Assembly (NCBI GenBank): GCA_963829355.1
Contig: CAWHHZ010000008.1
Location: 433,062-497,061, forward strand
Source: CAWHHZ01 sp963829355
GTDB taxonomy: Bacteria; Acidobacteriota; Thermoanaerobaculia; Gp7-AA8; JAHWKK01
Reading direction: 5' to 3'
Length of the DNA: 64,000 nt
Shown here one piece after another: positions 60,814-64,000 of this stretch; within the stretch, counting starts at the first letter, position 1, and every line of letters begins with the position of its first letter. Both the position numbers and the translations under genes were made by a program. The notes beneath the pieces are model-generated. The model was not told the DNA's origin. It made no database searches and saw only the letters and a program-made list of their open reading frames with translations.

Positions 60814-63601
60814 CGATCGCAACATATCGATTTCAGCTCAATGCTGACTTCCGTTTCGGCGATCTCATGGCACAAGTCGACTATCTCCGCTCGCTCGGCA
60901 TCTCGACGATCTACACCTCGCCTATCCTTCAGGCCCGGAAAGGGAGCACTCACGGCTACGACGTCATTGATCCGACACGGCTCAACCCGGAGCTGGGCCG
61001 GGACGAGGACTTCCATGAGCTCGTCGAGGCTGCTCGCGGCGCGGGCCTGGGAATCCTCGTCGACATCGTCCCGAATCACATGGCGGCGAGTGCCCAGAGC
61101 CCCTGGTGGTCAGACGTTCTCCGCCAGGGGCCAGATTCGCCCTACGCGTCTTATTTCGACGTCGACTGGAGCTCCGATGATGTCCGGGAGAACCTGTCCG
61201 ACAAGGTGCTCCTGCCCATCCTCGGACGACCGTACGGGGAAGTCCTGGAGGATCAGGAAATCCGTATCGTCTTCGAAGAAGGCGCATTTCTGATTCAGTA
61301 CTACGAGCGCCGGCTTCCTCTGAACTTCGCCTCCTACGTCAGGATTCTCGAGGCGATTCGCGACCGGTTGAACAGACGTGGTGATCACGCCGCGGCCGAA
61401 GCGATCGAGCCACTTCTCGTCGCCCTCGGCAAATGGGAACGTCCCGACACCGATTTCCCGTCCGCCGAGGAGATTCAGTCGCTGCAACAGACCATCTGTG
61501 TACTCGTGAACGAGAATGATTCGCTGCGACACTCGCTCGATCGTGTCCTCGAGCTTCTCAACGGGAAGAGAGGAGATCCCGAATCGTTCGACGAGCTCGA
61601 CACGATCCTCGATGAACAGTCGTACAACCTGAGCTTCTGGAGGAATGCAGCGGAAGAGATCAACTATCGCCGGTTCTTCGACATCACCGATCTGGTCAGT
61701 ATCCGAGTTTCCGATCCGGCCGTCTTCGACGCGACCCACGAGCTCGTCCTCAATCTAGTGAAGAAGGGATCGATCACCGGGCTCCGCCTCGATCACGTGG
61801 ACGGTCTGTTCGATCCGACCGGATACCTCGCCATGCTCGGCGACAGACTCGATCAGATCGCGCCAGACACCCTCGTCGTCAGCGAAAAGATTCTGGGCGA
61901 GAACGAAGAGATGCCGGAGACATTCCGGTACCGCGGTACGACGGGCTACGAGCTTGCCACCGCCATCGACCGGGCTCTCGTCTCGTCGGAGGGTTTCGCC
62001 ACACTCGACCGCGCATTCCGGGAAGTGAGCGGGCTCAAGGCTTTGAGCAGGTCGCGCGGGAATCGAAGATCCGTGTCATCCGAGAACTGTTCCGCGGCGA
62101 GTTGAACAATTTCATGAAGCGCTTCGCGCACCTCACTGCCAATGATCGCTACGCCAGAGATCTGCCGCTCAGCAGCCTCGAAGAGGCATTCGTCCAGTTC
62201 ATCGCGTCGCTGCCGGTTTACCGCACATACATCCGTGGGGAGGAGATCCTGCATCGGGATCTCGAGATTCTCGAGCGGGCGGTCAGCGATGCTCGCGATC
62301 ATCTTCAGGACGACGCGTCCATCACCGCGCTGGAGTTTCTTCACAAGGTTCTCCGGCTCGATACCGAAGATGATCCACAGCGACAGGAGTGGTTGAGATT
62401 CGCCATGAGGCTCCAGCAGTTCACGGGTCCCGTCACCGCAAAAGGCGTGGAGGATACGGCGCTGTACGTCTACACACCGCTCGCTTCGCTGAACGAGGTC
62501 GGCTCGGAGCCCATCATCCCCGCCGGAGCGATCGAGGCGTTTCACGAGCTCAACCAGCGGCGGCTCTCGATCACACCACGGACACTGAGCGCCACCTCGA
62601 CTCATGACACAAAGCGCGGGGAGGACACTCGCTGCAGAATCGACGTTCTCTCAGAAACACCGGAAGAGTGGCTTCGTCTGTTCGGCACCTGGTCCTCGCG
62701 TTACAGCTCGATCGACACCGATTCCGGCCCAGCTCCTTCCGATCCGGAAAAGTGGTTGCTGCTCCAGTCGGTCATCGGGACGTGGCCGCTGTCCGAAGCG
62801 GAACACGAAACGTACGCCGCAAGAATCGCCGAGTACGTTCCAAAGGTGCTGCGGGAGGCGAAGGTGCATTCGCACTGGACCGCGATCGATGAGCAGTGGG
62901 AACAGGCGACGATCGACTGGATCACGAAAGTGATCACCGATTCACGTTTCCGGCAGGAAATGCATGAGCTGGAGGAAACGGTCGCGTTCCACGGGATGAT
63001 CAACTCACTCGCCATGACCGTCCTGAAGATTGCCTCCCCGGGCATCCCCGACATCTACCAGGGATCCGAGATGTGGAACCTCTCGCTGGTCGACCCCGAC
63101 AACAGGCGGCCGGTCGACTATGAGCTGAGACGACGAGCGCTCTCCGAAATCCAGTCGGGTGCAGACACCGGTATCGCAGAATTGATCGCGAGCCTGAAGG
63201 AAACCTGGAGCGATGGCCGGATCAAGCTCTTCACGACATGGAGAGCTCTCGCAGCCCGCCGTTCCGATCCGGAGCTCTTCATGTCCGGTGAGTATCTGCC
63301 CCTGAGCGTCGTTGGCGCCCGGCAGGAACACGTCATCGCCTTCGCACGGCGCTCCGGAGATCGGTGGGTCCTGGTCGTCGCTCCCGCACAGAGCGCCACT
63401 CTCTGCCAAAGCGACTCTCGGTTCCCGCTCGGCGAGGACATCTGGGGCGACACCACAATCCGGCTTCCCGAAGGCGCTCCCTCCGAATGGATCTCCGCCA
63501 TCACCGGAGCTTCCGCCGGATCTCTCCGTCTGGGAGATCTGCTCTCGGCGTTTCCCGTCGCGATCCTCACCAGCTACTCGTCGGGCTCGATCACCGTGTA
63601 G
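60810..63601 (+). CDS. treY: Malto-oligosyltrehalose synthase, frameshifted once
   Basis: The first frame begins at GTG 60810 (GGAGG 4 bases upstream) with TYRFQLNADFRFGDLMAQVD, the GH13 pattern YTSPILQARKGSTHGYDVID and ILVDIVPNHMA, and runs through GLRLDHVDGLFDPTGYL to FREVSGLKA. One base is missing near 62038-62041, after which EQVARESKIRVIRELFRGEL and later RTLSATSTHDTKRGEDTRCR and SPGIPDIYQGSEMWNLSLVD follow. Corrected length is about 930 residues, normal for TreY. It converts the reducing end of maltodextrin to a trehalose unit. Confidence 0.9.
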
Positions 63602-63936
63602 TGAATGGTCATCGCGCGGATCCTGCCGTCGCGGATGATGTACGAGTCCGCACCATCTTCGACACGCGCGCCGTTGTCGGCTTCCGCGGTCCACTCGAGA
63701 AACCCCATCTCCTCATCGACCATGACGTTCAGGTAATGCCAGCGGCCTCCGGGCAACTGCCTCTCCAGGAGCTCAGCCTTCTCTTTCACTCCTTCAATTC
63801 CCCTGAAGAACCCGTACGCTGTGAGCAGAACGACATCTTCCGCAAAGTTTCTCTCCAGATCCGTCTCGATGTCCTTGTCGAGCGACAGCCGAAGGTGATC
63901 GTCCAGGACTTCCCGCGCTGATCGTTTGCTCATCAT
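63574..63936 (-). CDS. SnoaL-like / NTF2-fold protein
   Basis: The 120-residue protein has the SnoaL/NTF2 pattern: a helix-rich start (REVLDDHLRLSLDKDIETDL), NFAEDVVLLTAYGFFRGIEG, a beta sheet with VMVDEEMGFLEWTAE and DGADSYIIRDGRIRAMTIHY. Such small folds are isomerase-, hydrolase- or binding-type; no specific function is known. It overlaps the 3' end of treY by 28 bases on the opposite strand. ATG 63936 or 63933; the upstream gene's stop ends 5 bases before. Confidence 0.8.
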   Translation of the reverse strand: MMSKRSAREVLDDHLRLSLDKDIETDLERNFAEDVVLLTAYGFFRGIEGVKEKAELLERQLPGGRWHYLNVMVDEEMGFLEWTAEADNGARVEDGADSYIIRDGRIRAMTIHYTVIEPDE

Positions 63937-63940
63937 TCCC

Positions 63941-64000
63941 TCATCTCTTCAGGCTCGACTCAGCCTTACGATATTTGATGCGAAGAGTGTGCAGACCGGC
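63941..64000 (-). CDS. 3' end of an unidentified minus-strand gene, truncated by the window edge
   Basis: Nineteen codons and a TGA are visible, reading AGLHTLRIKYRKAESSLKR. The HTLRIKYRK pattern is weakly reminiscent of CHAD-type helices, but that is too little to assign a family. It would be co-directional with and just upstream of the SnoaL-like gene. Confidence 0.4.
   Translation of the reverse strand, partial: AGLHTLRIKYRKAESSLKR

Noticed and set aside
1..64000. tRNA or rRNA genes
   Set aside because: No cloverleaf with T-loop consensus and no rRNA-like conserved blocks were found by eye; a covariance search was not possible.

Overview
This is a GC-rich bacterial chromosome segment with housekeeping genes on both strands and short operons. 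No tRNA, rRNA, CRISPR array, prophage or complete insertion sequence was seen. The gene mix points to Acidobacteriota or a neighbouring phylum: a DUF4388 signalling protein beside a TPR/zinc-ribbon membrane protein and a DUF1844 protein, two-subunit class I fumarase, TreYZ with a GH57 enzyme, an OPT transporter and a PA0069-type radical SAM protein. Taxonomy is inference; no marker rRNA is present.

Layout. 1-5123: a truncated polysaccharide-export ABC permease, an FHA/zinc-ribbon protein, an M49-like lipoprotein peptidase, a cupredoxin lipoprotein and an AI-2E family permease. 5307-8003: clpB with a HAIR-like operator. 8252-13662: class I fumarase alpha and beta subunits, an aspartase/fumarase superfamily lyase, ThpR and a radical SAM protein. 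13713-17396: a minus-strand operon of DUF1844, TPR/zinc-ribbon and DUF4388 proteins. 17936-20230: a GT4 glycosyltransferase overlapped by a flippase-like membrane protein. 20417-28025: nrdR, lon, bioY, an MMPL/RND exporter and a lipoprotein. 28237-34638: a tightly overlapped operon valS-birA-coaX-GGT-like-rpiA, facing tsaD. 36044-41973: a small membrane protein, E1 alpha/beta of a 2-oxoacid dehydrogenase, a zinc ribbon, a TauE-type permease with a coupled 45-residue ORF, an SDR and a PilZ protein. 42001-50528: ClC channel, OPT transporter, FMN-binding protein, M20 and M14 peptidases. 51051-53989: an M1-type peptidase and a small lipoprotein. 54111-63601: a glycogen/trehalose operon glgB-treZ-GH57-treY, followed by a SnoaL-like gene.

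Two things stand out. First, the intergenic spaces are full of repeats: at least eight copies of a palindromic element with GTCATCCTGAGC ends, a related GTCATTCCGAAGC family, and composite elements whose arms are 7-bp (CAGTCGT) or 8-bp (GGTTCAGA) tandem repeats placed as inverted repeats around conserved cores. There is also an 18-unit array of an 8-bp GTCATTGG-like repeat and a MITE-like element of about 270 bp with 31-bp terminal inverted repeats. Some repeats touch genes: one supplies a stop codon and another abuts a start codon. Second, at least ten single-base frame disruptions interrupt otherwise well-conserved genes (lon twice, treY, a GT4 gene, DUF4388, M20, M14 three times, PilZ), with two more suspected in the glgB tail. 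Because core genes are hit, base-call or assembly error is the simplest explanation, but this cannot be decided from the sequence alone.

Functionally, the right end makes and remodels glycogen and converts its ends to trehalose. BirA and BioY link biotin uptake to protein biotinylation. ClpB and Lon supply protein quality control.
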